DNA of 64,000 nt, from assembly GCA_036156195.1 (NCBI GenBank), contig JAYZUZ010000008.1, positions 1-64,000 on the forward strand. Reading direction: 5' to 3'. Source of the DNA: Abyssibacter sp036156195. Its GTDB lineage: Bacteria; Pseudomonadota; Gammaproteobacteria; Nevskiales; OUC007. Below, one piece after another: positions 1-8,398 of this stretch (position 1 is the first letter of the stretch; each line of letters starts with the position of its first letter). The position numbers were made by a program, and so were the translations under genes. The notes beneath the pieces were generated by a model. That model was given only the letters and a program-made list of their open reading frames with translations. It was not told the origin of the DNA and did not search any database.

Positions 1-397
1 CGCACTTGTTAACGGTCTCTGCTAAGCAGGAGCCAATCGTTTCTCGCGCTGTGACTGATAGGCCTTCGGTGGCCGCCGAAGGTGGGCCCCAATATTGCCC
101 GTTTCCTCACGAAATCCGACCATACAAATCGTATATGGACTCCTCCCGCAACCGGGCAGTTGAAGACGTCTGATCGAGGCGATAGAGGTGCGGTTGCGGT
201 CGTATATTCGGCCTGTTGGTGGACTCTTTTGGCCCTGGCCTTCATGGAAATCCGCATCGAGTCGTGCCATACGTTGCAACTGAGCTTCTCGCTCTGATTT
301 GTTACCGGCATCGTGACCCGATGGGGCCGACCCGTTTCGCCATGATCGCGATCTTCTCCTGCACAACCGCTGGTGGGAAAACTTAAATTTTGGTCTG
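1..397. other. Gene-poor flank of the IS110 remnant
   Basis: No convincing gene is visible here on either strand. The open frames have low-complexity Arg/Ser/Pro-rich translations typical of shadows in GC-rich DNA. The stretch lies directly downstream of the stop codon of the decayed IS110 transposase, so part of it may be the non-coding end of that element. I could not identify terminal repeats or a target duplication. Confidence 0.4.
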
Positions 398-730
398 TCA
401 GGCAGCCATGGCCTGATAATCCGAATCAAAGCAGGTGCCGTTCGCCCAGCTCGCCCAGGCGATCCGGGCCAGCTTGTTGGCCACAGCACACGCCGCTTTG
501 TTGTGATTGGATCTTGCCTGCACGCCCAGCGCCCAACGCTGGAGAGGGCTCAGGGGTCTGCCCGCGTTTTCGTTGCGCCTGGCACTGAGTAAAACTGTTC
601 GCGCCCCGTGGATGAGCAGCGTTCTGACGTACTTGTCGCCACGCTTGCTAATCCCGCCCAGGTGTCGCTTAGCGCCGCTTGAATGCTCTTTTGGCGTCAG
701 CCCCAGCCACGAAGCGAGGTGCCGGCCAGC
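398..730 (-). pseudogene. IS110-family transposase, C-terminal fragment
   Basis: The reverse strand encodes an open stretch of about 110 codons matching the C-terminal (Transposase_20) half of IS110/IS1111 transposases. Seen are the GRHLASWLGLTPKEHSSG block, then LGGISKRGDKYVRTLLIHGAR, which is the family's signature, and a C-terminus ending DYQAMAA before a TGA at 398-400. In full-length enzymes (about 330-400 aa) the N-terminal half holds a RuvC-like DEDD catalytic domain; here that half is missing and an in-frame TGA sits at 731-733. A neighbouring frame upstream (to about 800) may be a frameshifted continuation, but the match is weak. The fragment cannot be active and marks past IS activity. 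Confidence 0.85.
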
Positions 731-849
731 TCAACCGCTTACGTTGAAGCAAACGGCCTGGCGTTGGCTCAGCATCGTCAGTTTTGATCGTTAAAGCTTG
801 ATCGGAACCAGCCGATAACGTCCTTGGATCCGCATGCACGGGGGCCGAC

Positions 850-1164
850 ATGGCCTGCACCGACGTTTTTCTCTTTCACACACAATCCAGCTATTTAATC
901 GTGGTCGATGATGACCCCGATGCGTTGGAGCGCGCACTGCTCGTGGGGCCACTACGCCCGCTCAACGGCGGCGAGCCGGTGCCCGAAGGCTTGGCGCTGG
1001 AGTTGCTGTATCTGTTTGGGGGCGTGCGTGTGGAGTCGTGTGATGCGTATGTCATCCCACCGGTCCAGACTAGCCTCAGCCGGGATGCCGACTCACAGGA
1101 CGCGCTTGCAACAGGGCCTCGTCCGGGCGAGATGCCGGCCGAACCGGTTTTTCGACTGCACTAG
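850..1164 (+). CDS. Small hypothetical protein (weak)
   Basis: This open frame of 104 codons starts at an ATG just after the IS110 fragment. The product is acidic in its first half (VVDDDPDALERALL, PEGLALELLYLFGG) and I recognise no family. It has no signal peptide or membrane segment. It lies between an IS remnant and another small ORF on the opposite strand, so it could be a broken gene or chance. Fairly even amino-acid composition is the only argument in its favour. Confidence 0.3.
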   Translation: MACTDVFLFHTQSSYLIVVDDDPDALERALLVGPLRPLNGGEPVPEGLALELLYLFGGVRVESCDAYVIPPVQTSLSRDADSQDALATGPRPGEMPAEPVFRLH

Positions 1165-1171
1165 GGCCGCG

Positions 1172-1579
1172 CTAGGCCGAGCGTAAGGACTGGCTACGAT
1201 CGCTCGCGCGGCGGGCGTGAATCGTCGGGCGCTGCGCCTGACGACGGTCATGGGCGGCGCACAGCTCTACATCGATGATCGCCTGGACATGTTCGGGCGA
1301 AAAGCTCACACGCTGGCCGGTTTCCACATCCCCTGAGCGTGAACCGGGTACGGTCATCCGGCGCGCTGTCTGGGCGTCGTAGCGCTGCACGCCGACGACA
1401 ATGCCCTGCAAGGTCTCCCCGATACGCTGCTCGGCTCGCACCCGGATAATCTCACCGCCCACGGCGATCATCTCCAGAATGTAGCGAGCGTCCGTCAACA
1501 GCGATTCGGCGCAGACGCCATCGTCGTGCCCCAGTACGGTGGGTGTCGTAGCTTCCCGCAGAACAAATCGTGATGGCAT
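1172..1579 (-). CDS. Hypothetical protein, possible beta-barrel domain
   Basis: The 135-codon frame has a plausible folded core: alternating hydrophobic residues in YILEMIAVGGEIIRVRAEQR and LQGIVVGVQRYDAQ, then GQRVSFSPEHVQAIID. The pattern suggests a small beta-barrel such as a PilZ-like or translation-factor-like fold, but the PilZ RxxxR motif is not evident and I do not assign a family. The last 25 residues are Arg-rich and look unstructured. It ends almost abutting the frame on the opposite strand. Confidence 0.4.
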   Translation of the reverse strand: MPSRFVLREATTPTVLGHDDGVCAESLLTDARYILEMIAVGGEIIRVRAEQRIGETLQGIVVGVQRYDAQTARRMTVPGSRSGDVETGQRVSFSPEHVQAIIDVELCAAHDRRQAQRPTIHARRASDRSQSLRSA

Positions 1580-1781
1580 GTTGGCGGCTCCCCAGTCGCG
1601 TGTGTCTGATACCCGACTTCTGCAAGCCCTGTGCCTGACGCTGCCCGCCCAGATGCCCTGATTTCACGCTGCGATTACGGAATTCCGGCGTGTACCGCTG
1701 GCGCAAGCGACAACAGCGCCGGGAAACCGTCGGCGGCAGCAGCCGTCAGCCGGACCACCCACTCCCGACTGACGACGTGTG

Positions 1782-3302
1782 CTACGCGGCCTGTGTGGCC
1801 GTCTGCGTTGGCGATGCGGACCGGCTGGGCGCTGCCTGAAACCGCATCGTGCCGTCATCCAGCTTGGTGAAGCGCGTCACGGCCAGGTCCATCACGTAAT
1901 TCTGATGCACGCGCCAGGGGGCCTTGGTCCCCTGCTGGGGCAGGAAGTCTTTGGCGCGCTGGATGTAGCCGGATTCCAGGTCGACCATGTCGTCGGCCTC
2001 GACACCCTCGTGACGCTCGGGGATGCACACGGCCTCACCGCGTTTGTCCATCCGCTGGAGCAGGCGGCATATGTACTGGGCGGTGAGGTCACACTTCAGC
2101 GTCCACGACGCGTTGGTGTAACCAAAGGCGAAGGCCATGTTGGGCACGCCATCCAGCATCATGCCTTTGTAGATCAGCCGCTTGCCGGTATCCACGGGCT
2201 GCCCGTCCAGCCGAAGTTCGGCGCCACCAAACAACTGGATGTTCAGGCCGGTGGCCGTGACGATGATGTCGGCCTCCAGCAGCTCACCGCTGCGGGTGCG
2301 CACGCCCTCGGCCTCGAAGCATTCGATGTGGTCAGTCACGATGCTGGCGCGGCCCTTGCGCAGAGCACGGAACAAATCGCCATTGGGCGCGATGCACAGG
2401 CGTTGGTCCCAGGGCTTGTAGCTGGGGCTGAAGTGCACATCGGCATCGACGGCGTCACCCAGCTGCTGACGGGCAAAGTGCAGAATCTTCTCGCGGGTGC
2501 TGTCCGGCTTGCGGCGTGCGTACTGGTAGAAATACATGCTCAGCAAGATGTTCTTCCAGCGGGTGACGGAGCCGGCCGCGCGCTTGGGCAGGACTTGCCG
2601 CAGTTTGCCAGCGATGGCGTCACGCCGCGGCAGGTTGACCACGTAGGTGGGTGAGCGCTGCAGCATGGTGACCTGGGCGCCGTCTTTGACCAGCGAGGGA
2701 ATCAGGGTGATGGCCGTCGCCCCGCTTCCGATGACCACAACGCGCTTGCCCGCCACGTCCAGGTTCTCGGGCCAGTGCTGGGGATGGATGATCTCACCAC
2801 CAAAGGCATCGCGATTGGCAAAGGCCGGCGTATAGCCGGCCTCGTAGTTGTAGTAACCGGAACAGACATGCAGGAAGCGACAGCGGAACAGCTGCTCGCC
2901 GGCGGCGGTCTGGCACGTGACGAACCAGCAGGCTTGTTCGCTGTTCCAGTTGGCATCGGTCACGCGGTGGCCAAAGCGGATCTGCTCGTCGATGCCGTAC
3001 TTGGCAGCGGTGCTCTGGATGTACTGCCGGATGGTGTCGCCATCGGCGATGCTGACATCGCTGTCCCAGGGCTCAAAGGGAAAGCCCAGCGTGCTCATAT
3101 CGGAATCAGACCGAATCCCCGGGTAGCGGAACAAATCCCAGGTCCCGCCGATGGCATCCCGGGCCTCGACGATGGCGTAGCGCTTGTCGGGGCACTCGGT
3201 CTGCAGCCGGTAGGCCGCGTCCACACCCGACAGCCCGGCGCCGACGATCAGAACATCCAGCTCCGTGGCATCCGCCCCGGCGCGTGTCGCATCAAACGCC
3301 AT
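1782..3302 (-). CDS. Flavin-containing monooxygenase, Baeyer-Villiger type
   Basis: This 506-residue protein is predicted to be a cytosolic FAD- and NADPH-dependent monooxygenase that inserts oxygen into ketones or related substrates. A first Rossmann motif GAGLSG lies at residues 21-26, followed by EARDAIGGTWDLFRYPG, typical of the FMO/BVMO family. The type I BVMO fingerprint FxGxxxHxxxW is present as FGGEIIHPQHW (167-177), and a second dinucleotide motif GSGATA follows at about 192. The start ATG at 3302 overlaps the end of the upstream SDR gene by 11 bases, implying translational coupling. A longer frame extends upstream but is antisense-like Arg/Pro sequence. With the SDR it probably oxidises an alcohol to a ketone and then to an ester; the substrate is unknown. 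Confidence 0.9.
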   Translation of the reverse strand: MAFDATRAGADATELDVLIVGAGLSGVDAAYRLQTECPDKRYAIVEARDAIGGTWDLFRYPGIRSDSDMSTLGFPFEPWDSDVSIADGDTIRQYIQSTAAKYGIDEQIRFGHRVTDANWNSEQACWFVTCQTAAGEQLFRCRFLHVCSGYYNYEAGYTPAFANRDAFGGEIIHPQHWPENLDVAGKRVVVIGSGATAITLIPSLVKDGAQVTMLQRSPTYVVNLPRRDAIAGKLRQVLPKRAAGSVTRWKNILLSMYFYQYARRKPDSTREKILHFARQQLGDAVDADVHFSPSYKPWDQRLCIAPNGDLFRALRKGRASIVTDHIECFEAEGVRTRSGELLEADIIVTATGLNIQLFGGAELRLDGQPVDTGKRLIYKGMMLDGVPNMAFAFGYTNASWTLKCDLTAQYICRLLQRMDKRGEAVCIPERHEGVEADDMVDLESGYIQRAKDFLPQQGTKAPWRVHQNYVMDLAVTRFTKLDDGTMRFQAAPSRSASPTQTATQAA

Positions 3303-4164
3303 GGGTGGCCTCCTGTGCACCGGCGGCCTGCTTGCCGCGCGGGTAGCGCTTGAGGATGAGCGCCTGGTAGCCAGCACCCAGTACACGGGCGAACTTGTCC
3401 AACAATTTGGCATCGGGGCCGACCAGGATGCGCCGCGCATCACGCTGCACGCCCTTGAGGATGATCTGTGCCGCCTTGGTGGGTGTGGTGGTCTGGATGG
3501 CCTTTTCAGAGCGGCGCTTGTGGGCGTCCACCGAGGCACCCGTCAGCCCTTCAATCGCCGTATCGACCCGGCCGGAGCTGGCGATTTGCGTGGCCACACC
3601 ACCGGGGTGCACACAGGACACGCTCACTGGCGCACCTTCCATTTCCAGCTCCATGCGCAGGGTTTCGGTGTAACCGCGCACCGCAAACTTGGCGGCGCAG
3701 TAACTGGCCTGCGTGGGCATACCGATCAGCCCAAACAGGCTGGACAGGTTGACCACGTGGCCTTCACCGGAAGCGCGCAAATGCGGCAGGAATGCCTGGG
3801 TGCCGTACACCACGCCCCAGAAGTTGATGTTCATCAGCCACTCGAAATCGGCCTGGCTGGTGGTCTCGGCAGGCGCAGCCAGAGCGACACCGGCGTTATT
3901 GAACAGCAGGTTCACGCGGCCATGGTCTGTCACGACCTGATCGGCCCAGGCGTACACGGCCGCGCGGTCGGCGACATCCAGCACCGTGGTGGTGACCTTC
4001 ACGCCCTGCGCCGAAGCCTGGTCGGCCGTGGTCTTTAGACCGGTTTCGCTGATATCGCTAAGGGCCAGATCACAGCCCGCCGCAGCCAGTTCCATGGCCA
4101 GCGCCCGGCCAATACCTGATCCGGCGCCGGTGATGGCGGCCACCTTGTTTGCAAACTGCTTCAT
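3292..4164 (-). CDS. Short-chain dehydrogenase/reductase (SDR)
   Basis: The 290-residue product is a classical SDR oxidoreductase. It shows the NAD(P)-binding motif TGAGSGIG (12-19), the NNAG motif at about 89-92, Ser141/142 and the catalytic YxxxK at Tyr155-Lys159. The ATG at 4164 was chosen because the cofactor motif then lies at the usual distance from the N-terminus; the 21 extra upstream codons look non-coding and run through the regulatory region. It is the first gene of a two-gene unit with the monooxygenase, which overlaps its 3' end, and is transcribed divergently from a TetR regulator. The likely job is oxidation of a hydroxyl to the ketone used by the partner enzyme. Confidence 0.92.
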   Translation of the reverse strand: MKQFANKVAAITGAGSGIGRALAMELAAAGCDLALSDISETGLKTTADQASAQGVKVTTTVLDVADRAAVYAWADQVVTDHGRVNLLFNNAGVALAAPAETTSQADFEWLMNINFWGVVYGTQAFLPHLRASGEGHVVNLSSLFGLIGMPTQASYCAAKFAVRGYTETLRMELEMEGAPVSVSCVHPGGVATQIASSGRVDTAIEGLTGASVDAHKRRSEKAIQTTTPTKAAQIILKGVQRDARRILVGPDAKLLDKFARVLGAGYQALILKRYPRGKQAAGAQEATHGV

Positions 4165-4180
4165 CTGATCTGAACCTGAA

Positions 4181-4200
4181 GTGATGACGAGTGTCGTCAC
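4181..4200. promoter_or_regulatory. Inverted repeat, candidate TetR operator
   Basis: The 53-base gap between the divergent SDR and TetR genes holds GTGATGACGAGTGTCGTCAC, an imperfect palindrome with half-sites GTGAxGAC/GTCxTCAC. A second half-site-like GTGTCGTCA follows at about 4219. Position and symmetry fit a local TetR repressor operator controlling both directions. Confidence 0.55.
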
Positions 4201-4217
4201 TTTACTTCTGAGGACGC

Positions 4218-4886
4218 GTGTCGTCAAATATGCCTATGAGTCGTTCCAGAGCCAGCCGCCGGGTCTACGGTGGACAGTCCCACGCCGACCGCATGGCCGA
4301 GCGCCGCGCCGCCTTTGTCGAGGCCGGGTTTCAGCTGATCGGGACCGAGGGTTATCGCGCCGCCACGGTCCGCGCCGTGTGCAAGCAGGCCGGCATTACC
4401 GACCGGTATTTCTACGAGTTGTTCGGCAACACCGAAGGGTTGCTGATTGCCGTGTACGAAGCCGTGGCGGAGGAGTTGCAGCAGGCCTTGATGCATGCGC
4501 TGGCCGAGGCAGATGATGCGATCGAAGCCAAGACCGATGCCGGGCTGCGGGCGTTTTTTGCGTTTATGCGGGACGACCGCAATGCACGCATCATGATGGC
4601 CGAGATTCTGGGTGTCAGCGCCGAAGTCACCAGCCTCTACATGCGAACCTCCCAGACCTTTGCCACGCTGCTCATCACGGCGGCATCACCGCTGGCACCG
4701 GGCATACTGGACCCCGACCAACCCGACAATGCCTTGTTCGGCCAATCCCTGGTGGGGGCCATCATCTATGCCGCCGGCGCCTGGGCCTTGTCCGGCTATC
4801 GGGAACCCGAGGACGTGGTCATCGCCAGTTGTCGCATGATTGTCATTGGTGCCTGGCGGCAGCGACTGGAGACGCTGGGTTCATAA
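4218..4886 (+). CDS. TetR/AcrR-family transcriptional regulator
   Basis: A 222-residue regulator with an N-terminal helix-turn-helix: RRAAFVEAGFQLIGTEGYRAATVRAVCKQAGITDRYFYELFGNTEGLLIAVY at about residues 29-80 has the typical TetR layout, followed by an all-helical ligand domain. It is divergent from the SDR-monooxygenase pair and probably represses it until the substrate or a product binds. The intergenic palindrome is the obvious operator. The SGNH hydrolase lipoprotein gene follows 23 bases downstream and could be co-transcribed. Confidence 0.9.
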   Translation: MSSNMPMSRSRASRRVYGGQSHADRMAERRAAFVEAGFQLIGTEGYRAATVRAVCKQAGITDRYFYELFGNTEGLLIAVYEAVAEELQQALMHALAEADDAIEAKTDAGLRAFFAFMRDDRNARIMMAEILGVSAEVTSLYMRTSQTFATLLITAASPLAPGILDPDQPDNALFGQSLVGAIIYAAGAWALSGYREPEDVVIASCRMIVIGAWRQRLETLGS

Positions 4887-4909
4887 ATTAGAACAAGAAG
4901 GAGACACCC

Positions 4910-6214
4910 ATGCGCCACCCTATGCAGGCCATTGGGACAATCATCGGCTTGGCCGCGCTGCTGGCAGGTTGTGGAGCATCCACGTCGGATTCGCCAGCTG
5001 CCACCGCCGACAGCGGTCGCTGGGTTGGCAGCTGGGCAACCGCACCCTACGGGCCTTACCCCGCAGGCCCGCTCACCCAGCCGGGCATCGCACCTTACAC
5101 CGCGCAGTTTCCTGATCATCAGGCCGACGATCAAAGCTTTCGCATGGTGGTCCACCCAAGCCTGGGTGGCGAGCGGGTCCGCGCCTGCTGGTCAAATGCA
5201 CAGGGGGATCGGCCCCTCAGGCTGAGCAGCGCCTATATCGGCGAGGTGGTCGCGGGTCCGGTCGTCCGGGAACAAACCGCCTTGTTCTTCAACGGCGAGC
5301 CGACCGTGACGCTACCCGTTGGCGCCCGCGTCTGCAGCGATGCCGTGGGTTTCCAACTCAGCCCGGGTGAGGACGTCGCCGTGAGCTTTCATGTTCCCGA
5401 CCCCAGCGGGGCGATGACCTGGCATGCCGAAGCCTTTGCCGTGAACTATGTGAGCCCGCCCGGACTCGGAGACGTGGCGGCCGACCCCAGCGGCGCAGGC
5501 CTGACGCAAGTGGAGCGCAGCTGGTTCTTTTTATCGGACCTGCAGATTGAGACCGACGAGGGTTTTGCCATCACCGCCTTTGGTGATTCGATTACGGACG
5601 GCGCGTTCTCTACGCCTGGCCTTAATCACCGCTATCCCGATTTCCTGGCCCGCCGTCTGCAGGCCGCCGCCGTCCCGGCGGGCGTCCGCAATCTGGGGAT
5701 TAACAGCAATACGGTGACGACCGTGCGCGATGGTGGCAATGCCGGACCGCCAGGTATCCAACGGTTTGCTGACGATGTGTTGCGGGCAGGCACGCGTAGT
5801 GTGTTCGTGCTGCTTGGCACCAATGATCTAAGCGCCGGTGTGCCGGCCGACACCGTGTACACCGCCCTGGTCGACCTGGCCGCCCAGGCGCATGCCGCTG
5901 GTGTCTGCATCGTCGTCAGCACGATATTGCCGCGCAACGACCCGCCCGTTCCCTTTGGCTGGGATGTCGCAACCGATGAGCCCGAGCGGCGCGCGCTCAA
6001 TGCCTTGCTGATGAACAGCACCGCCTTTGATGCCGTGGCCGATGTGGCCAGTGCGATGGCCAGCCCACTAGACCCCAACCAGCCATTCCAGCCGTATTTC
6101 GTCGAAGGCCTGCACCCGAACTCGCTGGGCATGCAGGCGCTGGCCGATGCGATTCCGCTCGCTGCCCTGCTGCCTCCGCCCTACGGCGACTGCGACCGAA
6201 CCCCCGGCCGCTAG
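4910..6214 (+). CDS. SGNH/GDSL hydrolase lipoprotein
   Basis: The 434-residue protein is an exported esterase- or lipase-like hydrolase. The N-terminus is a lipoprotein signal with lipobox LLAGC (Cys21). A beta-rich segment (about 35-205) precedes the SGNH domain. Block I is FGDSITDG with nucleophile Ser227, block III is GTND (304-307), and block V is GLHPN near residue 405, which supplies the catalytic His. A good ribosome site (AGGAG) lies before the ATG. The tandem arrangement resembles carbohydrate-esterase and secreted GDSL enzymes; the substrate cannot be read from sequence. Its stop overlaps by a few bases the stop of the convergent PspB-like gene. Confidence 0.9.
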   Translation: MRHPMQAIGTIIGLAALLAGCGASTSDSPAATADSGRWVGSWATAPYGPYPAGPLTQPGIAPYTAQFPDHQADDQSFRMVVHPSLGGERVRACWSNAQGDRPLRLSSAYIGEVVAGPVVREQTALFFNGEPTVTLPVGARVCSDAVGFQLSPGEDVAVSFHVPDPSGAMTWHAEAFAVNYVSPPGLGDVAADPSGAGLTQVERSWFFLSDLQIETDEGFAITAFGDSITDGAFSTPGLNHRYPDFLARRLQAAAVPAGVRNLGINSNTVTTVRDGGNAGPPGIQRFADDVLRAGTRSVFVLLGTNDLSAGVPADTVYTALVDLAAQAHAAGVCIVVSTILPRNDPPVPFGWDVATDEPERRALNALLMNSTAFDAVADVASAMASPLDPNQPFQPYFVEGLHPNSLGMQALADAIPLAALLPPPYGDCDRTPGR

Positions 6215-6447
6215 CCGGCGCGCCGGCGCAGTACGTCGAACTCACGATCCAGCTCGTAATCGCGGTCGGTCACGACGGCTTCCAGGGCTTCGAGCCGGGC
6301 CCGTAGCGCCTGATCGTCTGTCGTCGATCGCCGCGTGCCGCAGCCCCAGTCGTTCATGCCCAGATCGAAGCGACGATCCAGCCACATCATGGATGTGATG
6401 AAGCCACCGAGCAGCAAGAATTTCACAACAAGTTCCACATGTTCCAT
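6211..6447 (-). CDS. PspB-like small membrane protein
   Basis: A 78-residue protein with one N-terminal membrane helix (VELVVKFLLLGGFITSMMWL), a short linker and a C-terminal amphipathic helix RLEALEAVVTDRDYELDREF. This layout and the final motif resemble phage-shock proteins PspB/PspC, which tie envelope stress to the PspF/PspA response. The ATG at 6447 is preceded by GGAG at 7 bases; longer versions of the frame read through promoter DNA. Just upstream is a 30-base element also found before the ECF sigma operon at 48 kb. A second small protein of the same design is at 15.2 kb. No pspA or pspF is in the window. Confidence 0.7.
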   Translation of the reverse strand: MEHVELVVKFLLLGGFITSMMWLDRRFDLGMNDWGCGTRRSTTDDQALRARLEALEAVVTDRDYELDREFDVLRRRAG

Positions 6448-6475
6448 GCCGAGTCTCCGGGGAAGGTCTATGGTC

Positions 6476-6505
6476 ATAGTCCGTCCGGGGTCCGGATTTA
6501 TTACA
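6476..6505 (-). promoter_or_regulatory. Candidate ECF promoter, site A
   Basis: On the minus strand TGTAATAAAT (6505-6496) is followed after exactly 15 bases by ACTAT (6480-6476), with 28 bases to the PspB-like start codon. The same 10-mer, spacer length and distance occur at 48095-48124. Neither half resembles the sigma-70 consensus pair, which suggests an alternative sigma factor. Confidence 0.5.
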
Positions 6506-6513
6506 GCCCGTCC

Positions 6514-6873
6514 ATGAACCCAGCCGACAACGCCAGCATGCAACGCCACCAGCACATCCTCACGGCGCTGCGCCAGGTCCCGGCGGGACGAGTCATCAGC
6601 TACGGGCGCCTGGCCGCGCGCGCCGGGATTGCGCGCGGTGCCCGCCTGGCCGTTGCCGCCCTGAGGTTGGCGCCGGACGAGGCGGCCCTGCCATGGCATC
6701 GCGTGGTGCGAGCCGATGGCCGCATCGGCTTTCCGCCCGACCACCCCCAGCACGCCGAACAAGTCCGGCGGCTGCGCGACGAAGGGGTCGTGGTACACAA
6801 CGGCCGAATCGACATGACACGTTTTGCCCTGGGTGCCGGTGAAGCATCCGACTGGCTGCTACCGGCAGACTGA
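6514..6873 (+). CDS. MGMT-family alkyltransferase-like protein (ATL)
   Basis: This 119-residue protein has the DNA-binding domain of O6-alkylguanine-DNA alkyltransferases: AGRVISYGRLAARAGIARGARLAVAAL followed by the active-site region. The catalytic Cys of the PCHRVV motif is Trp here (PWHRVV, Trp61), the hallmark of ATL proteins. ATLs bind alkylated guanine, cannot repair it, and direct nucleotide excision repair to the lesion. ATG 6514 gives the usual ATL length; ATG 6538 is an alternative. Frame upstream of 6514 overlaps the divergent PspB-like promoter region. Confidence 0.85.
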   Translation: MNPADNASMQRHQHILTALRQVPAGRVISYGRLAARAGIARGARLAVAALRLAPDEAALPWHRVVRADGRIGFPPDHPQHAEQVRRLRDEGVVVHNGRIDMTRFALGAGEASDWLLPAD

Positions 6874-6880
6874 CACGCGC

Positions 6881-8386
6881 TCAGGTCATGCGTTCCACGG
6901 TCAGGGGCTGGGCGATGATCCACAGGCCGCTCACCGTCAGGCCCATCATGAGCAGCAGCAGCGCCACTTGGCTGAGCGCCGCTGCACGGGGTGTCTCGAA
7001 CACACGCATCGCTACCTGATGCGAGGCCACCACGCCGGCGACATGCCCCAGAAGAATGAGCGCCACCTGCGAATGCCAGACCCAGCTCATGTCCGGAAGA
7101 AAGGGTGCACGCCAGGTCATCGCGGTCCCGAACACATCCCAGCCCCAGCCAAAGGGATCGGAGGCCAGGCTGACAATCTTGCGCCCCTGGGTGAGCAACA
7201 GGGTGGCGTAGTGGGTCATGTGATACGCCAACGCGATCGGCAACAGCGGGTAGGCGAAATCCAGTAGCAGTTGGCGCAGCGGCCGTTGCGTGCCGGTCAT
7301 CCAGCGAGCCAATTGCAGGCTGCCCGCATACGCGGCGAAATAAACCCCCGGCAGCACAAGCAGCCAGAGAGATTCCCAGACCAGATACCACTGCCGTGCC
7401 CGCCCCAGATCGAGCAGCGGCCGGTGCCCCAGCCAAGCCTCGACCCAGCCGGTGGGATCACTCCAGAACAGACGGACCCACCATTGTGTGGCCCGCAAAC
7501 CATCAAAAGCCGTGGTCGACAACATGGCCAGCACAAACACCACCGTGGCAAGCCGCGCCGGATGCCCCTGTACCAGCCCAGCACCGGGCCAACGCCGGGC
7601 AGGCACTTGAGCCGGAGCATCCTCACCACCGAGGCGTAAAGGCGCCAGTCGCCCAACCAGCCGGTAAAACACCGAGAAAAATTCGACGTGGCGAAACCAG
7701 TCACGGCGACCAAACAGGCCGGCACCGAGCATGTTGATGATGCTGTAGACCAGCAGCAGCCGACCCAGCTGGCCCGGCGTACCCCGCCCAAAGAGTTCGA
7801 ACCAGACAAAGATCAGCAACAGGGCCACGGCCGGCCACACATCCAGGCCGACGGGGTAGCGCAGCCAGCCGCGCTCATACGCCGGCCACAACCGCCCAAG
7901 CCACGCCGCCAGGGTCTGCCAGGGATTGAGCAACGCATAGACATTGCCGAACAGCGCCGTGCCCCAGGTGAGACCCAGCAGGCACAGCACCCAGAAGAAG
8001 GTCATGCTGAAATTGCGGTAGGGGTCGCGATTACCCCACAGCGCGGTACTCAGCGTGAGCAGCAACAGCCCGACGCTGACACATTGCAGAACCGGCAGCA
8101 GGCGTTGCCATACCGGCCCTGGCGTCAGCGGCCGTTGCGGCAATGCCGTACCACCTCCCGGCTGGCGCAGAAAATAAACGGCCAGCAGAAATGACACGAG
8201 CAAGACGGCGGCTGCGGCCCAGGCGTACAACCAGAACGGGACGGGCAGATTGTAGAGTCGCCCAAAGCCGTGGCCGGCCGAGGTCAGCGGCCAGAGCAGT
8301 AGCAGGGCTCCCGCAGCGACGGCGGCTACCGGGCGACCAGAAGGAGCCAGCCGGCGCCCCGGCCGGCCGGCGAACCGAACGGTCAA
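6881..8386 (-). CDS. Polytopic membrane protein, HGxG motif
   Basis: A roughly 500-residue integral membrane protein with about 10-11 hydrophobic segments. After the first segment it shows SAGHGFGRLYNLPVPFWLYAW, a pattern I associate with proteins annotated as fenitrothion hydrolase in actinobacteria; the function is not established and I do not assert it. The start is odd: the only candidate is a TTG at 8386, 12 bases after the TAG of the upstream M19-like gene and in the same frame, without a strong ribosome site. It probably depends on translation of the upstream gene. It ends 7 bases from the convergent ATL gene. Confidence 0.75.
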   Translation of the reverse strand: MTVRFAGRPGRRLAPSGRPVAAVAAGALLLLWPLTSAGHGFGRLYNLPVPFWLYAWAAAAVLLVSFLLAVYFLRQPGGGTALPQRPLTPGPVWQRLLPVLQCVSVGLLLLTLSTALWGNRDPYRNFSMTFFWVLCLLGLTWGTALFGNVYALLNPWQTLAAWLGRLWPAYERGWLRYPVGLDVWPAVALLLIFVWFELFGRGTPGQLGRLLLVYSIINMLGAGLFGRRDWFRHVEFFSVFYRLVGRLAPLRLGGEDAPAQVPARRWPGAGLVQGHPARLATVVFVLAMLSTTAFDGLRATQWWVRLFWSDPTGWVEAWLGHRPLLDLGRARQWYLVWESLWLLVLPGVYFAAYAGSLQLARWMTGTQRPLRQLLLDFAYPLLPIALAYHMTHYATLLLTQGRKIVSLASDPFGWGWDVFGTAMTWRAPFLPDMSWVWHSQVALILLGHVAGVVASHQVAMRVFETPRAAALSQVALLLLMMGLTVSGLWIIAQPLTVERMT

Positions 8387-8398
8387 ACTGCGACGGGC

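Noticed and set aside
1452..1706. Minus-strand frame starting RQRYTPEFR, like an IS3 transposase N-terminus
   Set aside because: Only the first nine residues fit; the rest matches nothing and overlaps another frame.
1779..2654. Plus-strand frame of 291 codons antisense to the monooxygenase
   Set aside because: The minus strand encodes clear FAD and BVMO motifs; the plus frame resembles nothing.
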